Assembly: GCF_013522925.1 (NCBI RefSeq)
Contig: NZ_JAAMQU010000005.1
Span: forward strand, 186,001 to 250,000
Direction of reading: 5' to 3'
Length of the DNA: 64,000 bases
From: Pseudomonas japonica
GTDB lineage: Bacteria; Pseudomonadota; Gammaproteobacteria; Pseudomonadales; Pseudomonadaceae
Shown: one piece after another, positions 16,359 to 25,368 of the stretch
How the letters are laid out: every line of letters begins with the position of its first letter
Numbering within the stretch: position 1 is the stretch's first letter
Program-made: the position numbers and the translations under genes
The notes under the pieces: model-generated
Told to the model about the DNA's origin: nothing
Database searches by the model: none
The model's input: the letters and a program-made list of their open reading frames with translations, nothing else

Positions 16359-17753
16359 TCATGGATCGAGACGCCAGAAAAGTTCGTGCCGCCGCACCGC
16401 CTTGCGGAAGAATTCGTTTTCGCCTTCCACCGCCCAGCGGCGAGCGGCGAGCACACGCTGCAAAGCCCGGCGCAGCCGTCGCTTGAACGGCAACGGCGGC
16501 TGCAAATCATGCATCATGCCCAGCGCCATGGCTTTGTTCATGCGCGCCTCGGCCTCCACTGGCAGGCTGACCGGCCAGGCAATGGCCTCGCTGTCAAAGG
16601 CCGGCGGCAGCGCCACACCGTCGTGAGCGCTACCCATGGGCCAGCGATCGTTGTCATGCAAATGGTTGGCGTAGCCGAGAAATTCCGAAGGCTGCCATTC
16701 CAGCCCCTGCAAGGCCTCGCGAACAGCATGGTGCGCCTGAATATGGTCGGGGTGAGGATCGAGGGCTGTATGTGGAAGCACGATGACGTCAGGCCGAGCG
16801 AGGCTGATGAGCGCGCGAAGGTCGGCTATGAGGTTATCCCAGCAAGGGCGGCCGTCATCCCCTGGCAGCGCCAAAGGGTTGAACTGGCGGAACAGCCGAG
16901 TATCAGCCATCCCAGCCTCACGGGAGGCTACTGCTTCCTGCGGCGCGGCGCGCATGGCTTCAAGCTGTAGGCAAAAATAGCCCAGCTGCACGCAACGCGA
17001 TTCCGGCACCCCTCCCCAACGCGGCACGGTGACGCTGTCCCAGGCCCTCAACCGACCTTTGAGCCGCGCCGCGTCTTCGCGTCCAAGGCCCATGGCCTGG
17101 TAATGCTCGGCTTCGATTTCGCCCGCGGTAAGCGTAACGATCCAACGGTCCCGAGCCTGGCTGTACAGCCCGAACGCTGCCAGCTCCGCGTCATCGGCAT
17201 GCGGGGCGATAATCATCAACCGTTGCTCGCGGTAATCCGGCTGGGCGAAGGCCCATAGCTTCGGTGTACCGCTGATTCGACAAAAACGGCCGGCCAATCG
17301 AACACCCTCGCCCAAGCTGGGGCCGTGCGCAGAGAGGTTCAGATAGCGCAAGCCAGCACAGCCCCGCTCGAACGTCTGCTTGTCGGTGCCTGCGTCGATC
17401 TCGATCACGGGGTCGAGGAAACGTCCCAGCCAGGTGCTACGCACGTTCACTTGAGCAATGACCGTCCACTGCGTACCTGGCAATGGCTCACCCAGGCTCA
17501 GGGTGCCGCCTTCCCAAAGTGTGTCAAGCCGGCCGGCGCCCTCAGGAAAGCGGTACTGATAATCCTGCCGGGGCGAATAAAACAGATGGTCCGCGAACCA
17601 AGCCTCATGCGCCATCCAGCCCAGCATCCCTAGCAGGATCGGCACCCACCAGGCCAGAAACACCCCGGCAAGCACCAACACAACCACGCCGGCCAGCAGC
17701 GCAACGCGCTTGTTGCGCCGGTGGCGTTTGAGCAAGGCTTGCTTGCGGCTCAT
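16359..17753 (-). CDS. dnpA: PIG-L family de-N-acetylase (DnpA-like)
   Basis: A 464-residue protein: a basic N-terminus, one or two membrane helices (VALLAGVVVLVLAGVFLAW, about residues 17-36), a beta-rich insert, then a LmbE/PIG-L deacetylase domain with the zinc motif PHADDAEL and the second motif DPHPDHIQAHHAV. The start is set by the 4-base overlap with mig-14. In P. aeruginosa the orthologue in the same position, DnpA, has been linked to fluoroquinolone tolerance/persistence and is thought to act on LPS or a related amino sugar. The membrane anchor suggests work at the inner-membrane face. Note that the first motif reads PHADD instead of PHPDD; this substitution is also what I recall for DnpA relatives, but I cannot check it here. 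Confidence 0.85.
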   Translation of the reverse strand: MSRKQALLKRHRRNKRVALLAGVVVLVLAGVFLAWWVPILLGMLGWMAHEAWFADHLFYSPRQDYQYRFPEGAGRLDTLWEGGTLSLGEPLPGTQWTVIAQVNVRSTWLGRFLDPVIEIDAGTDKQTFERGCAGLRYLNLSAHGPSLGEGVRLAGRFCRISGTPKLWAFAQPDYREQRLMIIAPHADDAELAAFGLYSQARDRWIVTLTAGEIEAEHYQAMGLGREDAARLKGRLRAWDSVTVPRWGGVPESRCVQLGYFCLQLEAMRAAPQEAVASREAGMADTRLFRQFNPLALPGDDGRPCWDNLIADLRALISLARPDVIVLPHTALDPHPDHIQAHHAVREALQGLEWQPSEFLGYANHLHDNDRWPMGSAHDGVALPPAFDSEAIAWPVSLPVEAEARMNKAMALGMMHDLQPPLPFKRRLRRALQRVLAARRWAVEGENEFFRKAVRRHELFWRLDP

Positions 17754-18649
17754 ACCTTGAACACCTGTGCCGGGTTGCACCAGCGGGCCTTGTACTCTCT
17801 ATCCGCGCGCCCAAAGGAAAACCGCAGCGGTTTACCAAGGGCCCGGGCGTCTTCCCAGGCCGCTTGAGTATTAAGGAAACTGAGCACGCTTCCGGGGCTG
17901 AACTCCCGGGTCTGGGGGTCCACGCCGCCGTTCACGTATTCCACGCTGACCCATTCTGGGGCTTCTACGCGGAAGATCAGTTGCACGGCGATGGGCGCGT
18001 CATTGAGCAGCAGCACCGACCCCACCATGAACTCTTGCAACAGGGCCAGCACCTCAGCCATGCGGGCGGCGCCGGTCGCAGGAAACCCCCAGCGGCGCTC
18101 GAACAGGTCGCAATACAACGCGGCGAACTCGGCCGGGGCGAAGTCGCTCACGGCGCGCACCTGACCGCCCGCCTCTTCCAGCAACCGCAGTTCACGGCGT
18201 TGGTTGTAACGAAACTTCTTGGAAAGCGCTTCGGGCTCCCGCGCAAGGGCCAGCGCCTCTGCCTGTTCCGATAACCCTTGGAAGCGGCCGACGTTCGGTT
18301 CGCCCAGATAACGGCCCAGATGACGCAGCGGTGCCAAGATCCCGGCCTGAGCTGGCAGGATGATTTCGGCGTTGCCCAAATCGAACAGCCCTTTCTTTCC
18401 GTGACGTTTGAGCACTTCTTTGGATAACGCCAGGTGTCGCCCCCAAGTCGGGATCGCAGCGCACAATTCACCGTTGCGTCGCCAGCCCAGGTAACGGACT
18501 GGAATGTCGGCCAAGGTGGCCAGCCGCTCCACGAATACGGGATGGGTTGCCACGCTTCCACCGAAGCGCGCCCACGCATCGGCATAGGCAGGAGCGTCTA
18601 TAGCTTCCCACCCACGCTCTCGCCATTGCCGGACTCGGTTCAATATCAT
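17750..18649 (-). CDS. Mig-14-like protein (antimicrobial peptide resistance, GNAT/FemX-like)
   Basis: A 299-residue protein homologous to Salmonella Mig-14, which is needed for resistance to cationic antimicrobial peptides and for persistence in macrophages. The sequence shows FemX/GNAT-like features: ALSKKFRYNQRRELRLLEEAGG in the middle, then RWGFPATGAARMAEVLALL and VQLIFRVEAPEWVSVEYVNGG, suggesting an acyl- or aminoacyl-transferase fold. The N-terminus lacks a clear signal sequence; it is probably peripheral at the inner membrane. The start overlaps the stop of wapH and the stop overlaps the start of dnpA, each by 4 bases, so it is made as part of the same LPS operon. The reaction it catalyses is not established. 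Confidence 0.85.
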   Translation of the reverse strand: MILNRVRQWRERGWEAIDAPAYADAWARFGGSVATHPVFVERLATLADIPVRYLGWRRNGELCAAIPTWGRHLALSKEVLKRHGKKGLFDLGNAEIILPAQAGILAPLRHLGRYLGEPNVGRFQGLSEQAEALALAREPEALSKKFRYNQRRELRLLEEAGGQVRAVSDFAPAEFAALYCDLFERRWGFPATGAARMAEVLALLQEFMVGSVLLLNDAPIAVQLIFRVEAPEWVSVEYVNGGVDPQTREFSPGSVLSFLNTQAAWEDARALGKPLRFSFGRADREYKARWCNPAQVFKV

Positions 18650-19776
18650 GCCTGGGCGCTCAACCAGGCCACCGCGGGCAGCTGCCAGAACAGCTTGCTC
18701 ACCGACTCATCGCTGAACCGCGCTTTCACCTGCTCGGCCATGGCGGTTACCAGCGCCGCTCGGCATTCGTCACCATAGCTGGCGACCTCGGCGAGGCAGT
18801 CGGCAAGCGCAGCAGCGTGCCCGAGGGGGAAGAGTAGACCGGCCCCTTCGACCACTTCGCGCGCGCCCCCGCACGCCGTGGCGACCACCGGCACACCCGC
18901 CACCATCGCCTCCAGCAGCACCATCCCAAAGGGTTCATGATCAGAACTGAGCACGAAGACGTCGAAAGCGCGGAAATAGCGCGAAGCCCCCGGGACCTGG
19001 CCGGAAAAGGTAACTCGGTCGGCGATCCCCAGTTCAACGGCCAGCTGCTTGAGAGGGACCTCCAGCCTGCCCTCGCCCATGATCACCAGCCGAGCATGCT
19101 CCGGCAGGCGAGGCAGGGCCTGAGCAAACCCGCGCAGCAGGGTGGCCTGATCCTTGTCGGGGTGGAGGCGACCGGCGTTGCCGACAATCCAGCCTTGCGC
19201 CGGCAACCCCAATGCTTCACGGGCCTGGCTGGCACTCATCAGGGCCTGCTCGCGGGCGGAAACGTCCACTCGATTGTAAAGGGTCTGGATGCGATCGGCT
19301 GGCCAACCCGGCAGGCAACGGCGTATGTCGTCGCGAACCGCGTCGGAAACGCCGAGCAGGGCCAGGCGCTGCTTGAAGATCTGAGCGAACAGGCGCCGCC
19401 CGCGCCGCTGATAATCCCCGAAGGCGTGATGAACGCCCAGCACCGGCAGTGCGGTGGCCAACAACGCGACATAGATCGGCTTGAAACGATGGGCGATGCA
19501 AAATTCGAAATTTCGCGAGGCGGCGATCGCCCGAAGCTGGCGAATCGCGCCCAGCTTCAGGCCACGCACGTCACGGGAAGAAAGCCCCATGAAGAGCACT
19601 TCGCTCGACTCACAGCCCGCCGCCACCTGGGGGTCGGCACGGCCGGTGAGGAACACAGTTGTGACTGCAAAGCCGCGGCCTGCGAACAGGCGGGCGTATT
19701 GACGGGCGCAATCGAGGAAAGGCCCGTCATAGCCGTGGCAGAACTGCAGCACTCGCCGCTCAGGCGACTGGGTCAT
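18646..19776 (-). CDS. wapH: LPS core glycosyltransferase WapH (GT4)
   Basis: A 376-residue GT-B glycosyltransferase of family GT4. The C-terminal donor domain has the EX7E motif (HEPFGMVLLEAMVAGVPVVAT) and the preceding GNAGRLHPDKDQATLLRGF. Its place between carbamoyltransferase wapO and mig-14 matches P. aeruginosa wapH, a predicted outer-core glucosyltransferase. No signal peptide; it should act at the cytosolic face of the inner membrane on nascent core. The start overlaps the wapO gene by 17 bases and the stop overlaps mig-14 by 4. The exact sugar and linkage are inferred from gene order only. Confidence 0.87.
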   Translation of the reverse strand: MTQSPERRVLQFCHGYDGPFLDCARQYARLFAGRGFAVTTVFLTGRADPQVAAGCESSEVLFMGLSSRDVRGLKLGAIRQLRAIAASRNFEFCIAHRFKPIYVALLATALPVLGVHHAFGDYQRRGRRLFAQIFKQRLALLGVSDAVRDDIRRCLPGWPADRIQTLYNRVDVSAREQALMSASQAREALGLPAQGWIVGNAGRLHPDKDQATLLRGFAQALPRLPEHARLVIMGEGRLEVPLKQLAVELGIADRVTFSGQVPGASRYFRAFDVFVLSSDHEPFGMVLLEAMVAGVPVVATACGGAREVVEGAGLLFPLGHAAALADCLAEVASYGDECRAALVTAMAEQVKARFSDESVSKLFWQLPAVAWLSAQA

Positions 19777-21517
19777 GAGGGCTCGCGCCGTCCTTGGTGA
19801 TCAGGATGTCTTCCATGATCAGGTACTGCAGGTCCGAGCCGTAGAACATGTTCAGGGCATCGGTTGGCGAGCAGATCATCGGTTCACCCCGGCGATTGAG
19901 CGACGTGTTGAGCGACACGCCATTGCCGGTAAGTTCTTCGAGCGCTTTCATCATGTCGTAGTAGCGTGGGTTGTATTCACGCTTGAGCACCTGGGCACGC
20001 GAGGTACCATCCTCGTGCACCACTTCCGGTACGCGGGTTTTCCATTCTTCCGCCACTTCGAAGGTGAAGGTCATGAAGGGCGCCGGGTGGTCCACCTTGA
20101 TCATCTGCGGCGCCACGGTGTCGAGCATCGACGGGCAGAATGGGCGCCAGCGTTCGCGGAACTTGATCTGATGGTTGATGCGGTCGGCTACGCCGGGAAC
20201 GCTCGGGCAGCCGATGATCGAACGGCCGCCCAGCGCGCGCGGGCCAAACTCCATGCGCCCCTGGAACCAGGCAACAGGGTTGCCCTCGACCATGATCTGG
20301 GCGATTTCCCTGGGCATGTTCTCCAGCTTGCGGCCCTTGGGCTTGTTCGGATGGCGCGCACAGGCCGCGATCACATCCTCGTTGGAGTACGACGGGCCCA
20401 GGTAAACATGCTCCATCTTCTCCACCGGCACGCCACGGGCATGGGAAACATACGCCGCCGCGCCAACTGCGGTGCCAGCATCGCCGGACGCCGGCTGCAC
20501 GAACAGCTCTTTCACGTCCGGGCGGGCGATGATTTTCTGGTTCAGCTTCACGTTCAGCGCACAGCCACCGGCGAAGGCCAGCTTGCCGGTTTCCTTCAGC
20601 ACATCGCCCAGGTAATGATCGATCATCTGCAGCGCGAGCTTTTCGAACAGGGCCTGCATGCTCGCGGCGTAGTGGATGTAAGGCTCGTCGGCGATATCGC
20701 CTTCACGCTTGGGCCCCAGCCACTCGATCAGCTTGGGCGAGAAATAGAAGCCCTTGCCGTTTTCCTTGTAGCGACGCAGGCCGATCACGTTCGCGTACTC
20801 GGTGTTGATCACCAGTTCGCCATTCTCGAAGCTGGCCAGGCGGGAAAAATCATACTTGCTGGCATCGCCGTACGGCGCCATGCCCATGACCTTGAACTCG
20901 CCGTCCAGCATCTCGAAACCGAGGAACTCGGTGATCGCGCCGTAAAGCCCACCCAGGGAATCCGGGTCGAAGAATTCCTTGATCTTGTGGATCTTGCCGT
21001 TCTCGCCGTAGCCGAAGAAGGTGGTGGCGTACTCACCCTTCCCATCGATGCCGAGGATGGCGGTTTTCTCGGTGAAACCCGAGCAGTGGTAGGCACTGGA
21101 GGCGTGAGCCAGATGGTGCTCCACCGGCTCGATCTTGATCTTTTTCGGATCGAAGCCCAGTTGCTCCAGGCACCATACGATCTTCTTGCGGTAACGCTTG
21201 TAGCGCCGGTTGCCCATCAGCAGGGCGTCAAGCGCGCGGTCGGGGGCATACCAGTAACGCTTGGCATAGTGCCAGCGGGCCTTGCCGAACAGGCTGATGG
21301 GCGCGAACGGGATGGCTACCACGTCCACATCGGCAGGTTTGATGCCGGCGTGCTCCAGGCAGAACTTCGCCGACTCGTACGGCATGCGGTTCTTGGCATG
21401 CTTGTCCCGCACGAAGCGTTCTTCTTCGGCGGCCGCGACCAGCTTGCCGTCGATGTACAACGCAGCGGAAGGGTCGTGGCTGAGGGCGCCGGACAGCCCG
21501 AGAATCGTCAGTGCCAA
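19760..21517 (-). CDS. wapO: Heptose carbamoyltransferase WapO (NodU/CmcH family)
   Basis: A 585-residue carbamoyltransferase. Family features include LGLSGALSHDPSAALYIDGKL at the N-terminus, the metal-site segment EHHLAHASSAYHCSGF near residue 132, the sugar-kinase-like LAFAGGCALNVKLNQ, and the YrdC-like end with GRMEFGPRALGGRSIIG and LNTSLNRRGEPM. The enzyme moves a carbamoyl group from carbamoyl phosphate, through carbamoyl-AMP, to a hydroxyl; in pseudomonad core LPS the target is heptose II. It appears to be the first gene of the minus-strand operon wapO-wapH-mig14-dnpA-ssg-waaL. A TATACT -10-like element lies 70 bases upstream of the start. No missing motif was seen. Confidence 0.9.
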   Translation of the reverse strand: MALTILGLSGALSHDPSAALYIDGKLVAAAEEERFVRDKHAKNRMPYESAKFCLEHAGIKPADVDVVAIPFAPISLFGKARWHYAKRYWYAPDRALDALLMGNRRYKRYRKKIVWCLEQLGFDPKKIKIEPVEHHLAHASSAYHCSGFTEKTAILGIDGKGEYATTFFGYGENGKIHKIKEFFDPDSLGGLYGAITEFLGFEMLDGEFKVMGMAPYGDASKYDFSRLASFENGELVINTEYANVIGLRRYKENGKGFYFSPKLIEWLGPKREGDIADEPYIHYAASMQALFEKLALQMIDHYLGDVLKETGKLAFAGGCALNVKLNQKIIARPDVKELFVQPASGDAGTAVGAAAYVSHARGVPVEKMEHVYLGPSYSNEDVIAACARHPNKPKGRKLENMPREIAQIMVEGNPVAWFQGRMEFGPRALGGRSIIGCPSVPGVADRINHQIKFRERWRPFCPSMLDTVAPQMIKVDHPAPFMTFTFEVAEEWKTRVPEVVHEDGTSRAQVLKREYNPRYYDMMKALEELTGNGVSLNTSLNRRGEPMICSPTDALNMFYGSDLQYLIMEDILITKDGASPHDPVA

Positions 21518-21586
21518 GGGTCAGTGCCTCTGTGTACTCAATACGCGCCCGAAGGCGCCAATATTGCTGTTGATCGAAAGCGCGCG

Positions 21587-21613
21587 AGTATAACCCAACC
21601 GTCCGCGCCCCAA
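21587..21613 (-). promoter_or_regulatory. Candidate sigma-70 promoter for the wapO operon
   Basis: On the minus strand TTGGGG (21608-21613) and TATACT (21587-21592) are spaced by 15 bases in the 124-base gap between the double-kinase gene and wapO. The -10 match is 5 of 6; the -35 and spacing are poor, so this is a tentative call. A separate promoter here would make the outer-core genes independent of the inner-core operon. Confidence 0.4.
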
Positions 21614-21641
21614 TACCTGCTGTCCCGTTGCAGCCCTGCTA

Positions 21642-23078
21642 TCACAACCGCGGCAGGCGCTCGTCCAGCAAACGGTACAGCGGGCTGTCGGCTGGCCAAT
21701 TGCGCAGAAAGCGGGCGCGATCACGGCCATAGGCCGCCGCGAAGCTACTGGCGGTCGCGTGCTGCTCCATCGCATCGAGGTCGATCAAGGCCCATTGGCC
21801 CTGCCACCAGAACAGGTTATGGGCCTTCATGTCCCCATGGCTGATTTGCTCGCGAATCAACGCGGCGAACAGGGCGTCGAGCGCGACCAACTGCGCCTCG
21901 GGCACTTGCCCATCTGCAATATGGCCGCTGAAACACTGCATCAGGTCGGGGCCATCGAGGTGTTCGGTCACTAGATAAGCCACCCCGCGCAGCCCGAACG
22001 TGCGGGTTTCCAGCACGGCCAGCGGCGTGGGGGTGGCGATACCGAGAAAGCGCAGCCGCTGCGCCTCGATCCAGGAATGCCAGGCCCGGCTGGGCCGCCA
22101 GAATCGCTTGAACCAGTGCGCCACGCCCTTGATGTTGTAGCGCTTGATCAGCAGCGGCCGGCCGTTGGCGTTAACCCTGGCCACGGTAGCCGCGCCGCCG
22201 GTCTTGTACAGGTGGCCGTGATCTATCAACTGGTCGGCATTGGCCAGCACCGGCAGCATGGCGGCTTCTTCGCTGCGCGGTATTGCCCTGAGTAGCGATG
22301 GGCCTCGGCTTACGCTGAACAACGTGCAATCACGGCCGGCCTTGGCGAGCAAATCCCGCAGGCGCCAGGCACGCACCTTGGCGATCTGTTTTTCCAGCGC
22401 CTCCAGTGGCAGCGCGTGCTCACTGTTCGCCAGAAGGTAATGCACCAGCAGCTCCTCGACGAACGGCATAAGCCCTTGAGGCAGCTGGGCGAAGAACACT
22501 CCGAGGTTTTCCAGCACGCGCTGGCGTGACAGGGGCAGGCCAGGCTGTTCGGCACGCACCCCTCCGCCGTCCACCACATAAACGCGCCCACCACTGCGCA
22601 GCAGGTTGTCCAGGTGCAGGTCTTCCTGCCACAGGCCCTTGGCGTGCAAGCCGGCAATCGATTCTAGCGCCTGGCCGAGAACTTCGGCCTGTGCGTCAGC
22701 CAGCAGGGGCAGGCGTTCTACCTGGTCCCAGGCGGTGCCCAGGCTTTGCCCACCCTGAAGGAACTCGAACAGCAACCAGCCGCCCTCGCCTTCTCGCAAG
22801 CCCTCGGCCAGCAACGTGGGCGTGGCAATGCCTTGCGTAGCCAGCAGCCGCGCGCCGTCGCGCTCACGCTGAAACTGGCGCGCCGCCCGGGGGCCTACCA
22901 GCAATTTCGCCAGCACCGCCCGGCCCCGCCATACGCCCGCCCCTACATAGCGCTGGCCCGGAAGCACTCGCAAGAGAGAAAGCAGCTGCAGGTCCGCTGG
23001 GCCGGCGGCGTCGGCCAGCGACAGCGTGATAGGCAATTCCGGCGTTCGGCCTGCCCGCGCCAGCTGTAGCAACGTCAT
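21642..23078 (-). CDS. Tandem double kinase-fold protein of the LPS core cluster
   Basis: A 478-residue cytosolic protein with two kinase-like modules. The first ends with a catalytic loop WQEDLHLDNLLR and metal site VYVVDGGG near residues 153-175. The second, from about residue 285, has TGGAATVARVNANGRPLLIKRY as nucleotide-binding strand and lysine, then SHGDMKAHNLFWW and WALIDLDAM. Both modules keep the loop aspartate and asparagine. The position, at the end of the waaP-wapP-wapQ series, fits the orthologue PA5006 in P. aeruginosa. It starts directly after the wapQ stop with no gap (TAAATG). It could phosphorylate two heptose positions or work as scaffold; neither is shown. Annotated relatives are named only as LPS kinases or InaA-like. 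Confidence 0.85.
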   Translation of the reverse strand: MTLLQLARAGRTPELPITLSLADAAGPADLQLLSLLRVLPGQRYVGAGVWRGRAVLAKLLVGPRAARQFQRERDGARLLATQGIATPTLLAEGLREGEGGWLLFEFLQGGQSLGTAWDQVERLPLLADAQAEVLGQALESIAGLHAKGLWQEDLHLDNLLRSGGRVYVVDGGGVRAEQPGLPLSRQRVLENLGVFFAQLPQGLMPFVEELLVHYLLANSEHALPLEALEKQIAKVRAWRLRDLLAKAGRDCTLFSVSRGPSLLRAIPRSEEAAMLPVLANADQLIDHGHLYKTGGAATVARVNANGRPLLIKRYNIKGVAHWFKRFWRPSRAWHSWIEAQRLRFLGIATPTPLAVLETRTFGLRGVAYLVTEHLDGPDLMQCFSGHIADGQVPEAQLVALDALFAALIREQISHGDMKAHNLFWWQGQWALIDLDAMEQHATASSFAAAYGRDRARFLRNWPADSPLYRLLDERLPRL

Positions 23079-23831
23079 TTAACGGGTCTCCTTGTGGCGT
23101 CGACGAACCAGCAGTTGCTCCATCCACGCCGTAATCTGCGTATCGGTGGGCGCCGCCTGCAGGTAGGCGGCGAGAAACCCCCGAATGTCCACCTCCGACC
23201 ACGCCGATGCGCGGCGCAGCAGCGGCTCGAGGTCTCGCACCCGATCACGCTGGCCCAGCCAGGCCGAGCGGGTTTTCTCCAGGTCGATCAAGCGTGCCTC
23301 GAAGCCATCGCCCTCGGCGCGCAGGAAAATGTGCTTGGGGTAGAAGCAGCCATGAACCAGCCCCGCGCAATGCAGCTTGCGCGCAAGCTCCCCACAGGCC
23401 TGTACCAGCGCTGCACGGCGGGCCGGCGTGAGCACGGGCCACTGCGCCAGCCAGGCCCCCAGTTCGCTCCAGTCATCCAGGGCGCGGGTCAGTAACATGG
23501 CCTGCCATTCACCGCCCTGCCGCCGCTCGGCAAAATAACTGGCTTCCAATGCCGGGACGGCCAATGCCTCGTAGCGGCGGATGTTGCGAAACTCCCGGGC
23601 CACGGTAGGCTCGCCGAGGGGGTGGCGCAGGCTGCGGATCAGATAATTGGCCTGCCGTTTGAGGTAGAAGCCCTGCGCGCCCACGTCCAGCCGGAATACC
23701 TGGCTCCAGCCGCCACGCCCTACGTTCGCATCATCCACGGCTGTAAGCGGTAGCGCCCACAGTGTGTCGAAATCGGTCAAGCCACGGCTGGCAAGCAGGG
23801 GCTGATCCCCTGGTGCGATAAAGAGCTTCAT
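23079..23831 (-). CDS. wapQ: LPS core kinase WapQ (InaA-like)
   Basis: A 250-residue kinase-fold protein. A glycine-rich strand (NVGRGGWSQVFRLDVG) precedes the lysine segment FYLKRQ. The catalytic loop is VHGCFYPKHIFL and the metal site LIDLEKTR. In the loop the usual HxD aspartate is replaced by cysteine (HGC), as in the InaA group, so catalysis may differ from WaaP. The position between wapP and the double kinase, with a 4-base overlap and no gap, matches wapQ, a predicted heptose kinase of the Pseudomonas inner core. The name InaA-like is as common; WapQ is used from gene order. Confidence 0.82.
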   Translation of the reverse strand: MKLFIAPGDQPLLASRGLTDFDTLWALPLTAVDDANVGRGGWSQVFRLDVGAQGFYLKRQANYLIRSLRHPLGEPTVAREFRNIRRYEALAVPALEASYFAERRQGGEWQAMLLTRALDDWSELGAWLAQWPVLTPARRAALVQACGELARKLHCAGLVHGCFYPKHIFLRAEGDGFEARLIDLEKTRSAWLGQRDRVRDLEPLLRRASAWSEVDIRGFLAAYLQAAPTDTQITAWMEQLLVRRRHKETR

Positions 23832-24562
23832 TCCCGGCCCTCGAAAAAACTGACGATGTGCCGGATGCGTTTTTTATCCGAGGCATTGAGCCGTTCCCGC
23901 CGGCGATACGCCAGGTAGAACCGAAGCCGCTGGGTAGCGGAAAGCTCGTATTTGGCAACCTTGTCCAGGCAGGCCAGGTCCTTGGTGATGCGATACCGCA
24001 GCATGAAGCCCCACCAGAATGCCCCGTTGGGGCAGTCGATCAGGTAAAGCGTACCCGCGTCATCCACCAGCAGGTTGCGCCATTTCAAATCGTTATGGGT
24101 GAAGTGGTGATCGTGCAGGGTTCGCGTATGGCGGGCCAGTTGCGCGCTCACATGCCCCACCCACTGCCGATCCTTCAGGCGGGGGTCCTGGCGCTTCACC
24201 AGTGCCAGCAGGTCCTCCGTGGCGGGCAGTTCACGCGTGATCATGGCGCCGCGCTCAAATGACACGTTGTCACGTTCCAGCCCGAAGCCCACCACATGCG
24301 CGGTAGGAATGCCCCATTTGGCGAACCGCTTGAGGTTCTGCCATTCGGCTTTCACCCGAGGCTTGCCCAGATAGCGGCGCAACCCTTTACCCGCGCCGGT
24401 GTATCGCTTGACGTAATAGGCCACGCCCTCATGATCGACCTTGACCAATTCAGACAAGATGTCACGAGTCAGGCGCTCGCCTTCCAGGGCGAAGACCGCA
24501 TCCAGGCTGCCAAATACCGTAGCCAGGTCTTCGTCGGCAGGGTCCAGCTTCCAGCCGGCCAT
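23828..24562 (-). CDS. wapP: LPS core heptose kinase WapP
   Basis: A 244-residue kinase-fold protein related to RfaY/WapP. Motifs are YYVKRYTGAGKG (ATP-binding lysine), FTHNDLKWRNLLVDD (catalytic loop with HND) and LYLIDCPNG (metal site). In P. aeruginosa WapP phosphorylates heptose II/I of the inner core after WaaP acts; the dense phosphate is essential there for outer-membrane integrity and intrinsic resistance. Its start overlaps waaP and its stop overlaps wapQ, each by 4 bases, indicating stepwise co-translation of the core kinases. It has no membrane helix and should act at the inner face of the inner membrane. Confidence 0.88.
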   Translation of the reverse strand: MAGWKLDPADEDLATVFGSLDAVFALEGERLTRDILSELVKVDHEGVAYYVKRYTGAGKGLRRYLGKPRVKAEWQNLKRFAKWGIPTAHVVGFGLERDNVSFERGAMITRELPATEDLLALVKRQDPRLKDRQWVGHVSAQLARHTRTLHDHHFTHNDLKWRNLLVDDAGTLYLIDCPNGAFWWGFMLRYRITKDLACLDKVAKYELSATQRLRFYLAYRRRERLNASDKKRIRHIVSFFEGRE

Positions 24563-25368
24563 CAGAGCGCGTCCCCGTAACGCTGCTTGCGGGCGTACAG
24601 CTTGCCAGCCTTGCGTTCCAGCCAGGCCAACAGTGTGGCTTCGTCGCGCAGCACCTGGCGCAGCGGTTGCTGGAAGTAGGCCCGCAGGAACCGCAACTTG
24701 TCACGCTGGGTGAGGCCGATGTCCAGGGCGGAAAAATAAAGCGCGGCCAGGTCCTTGTCGCGCCAGCGGCGAGTGATGCGCTGGCGGGTTTGCGCACGGT
24801 GCAGGTCGATCACGGACAAGCGGAAATCCGCTGCATTGAACGGCCGATCGGTGTGCAGGAGGAAGTGGCAGATATAGCAGTCACGATGGTTCACGCCCGC
24901 CCGGTGCATGGCGCCGGTCATCTGCGCCACCCGTTGAATCAATGCCCACTTGGTGAGGGGCAGCGGCGGGTTGGTGCGCCAGTCCAGGCTGTAGTCTTCC
25001 AGGCTGATCGTGGGCGCCAGCTCCTCGGTCACGATGAACGAATGCTGCGTGGCCGGGTTTGCCCCCCGCTCACCGAACGCCACGGCGGTCATGGTGGGTA
25101 CGCCTACTTCATGCAGCCGGCGGATGGCAGCCCACTCCTGGCCGGCGCCCAGTACCGGCAGCTTGGCACTGAAGAGGTTTTTGAATACTTCACCCCAGCC
25201 GATGCCGCGGTGGATCTTGACGAAATACCCCCGGCCCTCGACCTCGGTACGCAAGGTGCGACGCCCTTCGAGTTCGCGGTACACCTCCCCTTGCAAGCCT
25301 TCTACGGCAACAAAGGGATCGGTGTTGGCCCACAGGTGTTTGAACGGCTCGGCAAGGACCAGCTTCAT
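24562..25368 (-). CDS. waaP: Lipopolysaccharide core heptose(I) kinase WaaP
   Basis: A 268-residue kinase, the same length as the P. aeruginosa enzyme. The ATG at 25366-25368 is chosen because it overlaps the waaG stop by 4 bases and begins MKLVLAEPFKHLW; an open frame further upstream lies inside waaG. Motifs: YFVKIHRGIGWGEVFKN (ATP lysine), VNHRDCYICHFLL (catalytic loop) and LSVIDLHRAQTR (metal site). WaaP phosphorylates heptose I at O4, is essential in P. aeruginosa, and needs bound acyl carrier protein for stability. It is the fourth gene of the waaF-waaC-waaG-waaP operon. Confidence 0.95.
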   Translation of the reverse strand: MKLVLAEPFKHLWANTDPFVAVEGLQGEVYRELEGRRTLRTEVEGRGYFVKIHRGIGWGEVFKNLFSAKLPVLGAGQEWAAIRRLHEVGVPTMTAVAFGERGANPATQHSFIVTEELAPTISLEDYSLDWRTNPPLPLTKWALIQRVAQMTGAMHRAGVNHRDCYICHFLLHTDRPFNAADFRLSVIDLHRAQTRQRITRRWRDKDLAALYFSALDIGLTQRDKLRFLRAYFQQPLRQVLRDEATLLAWLERKAGKLYARKQRYGDAL

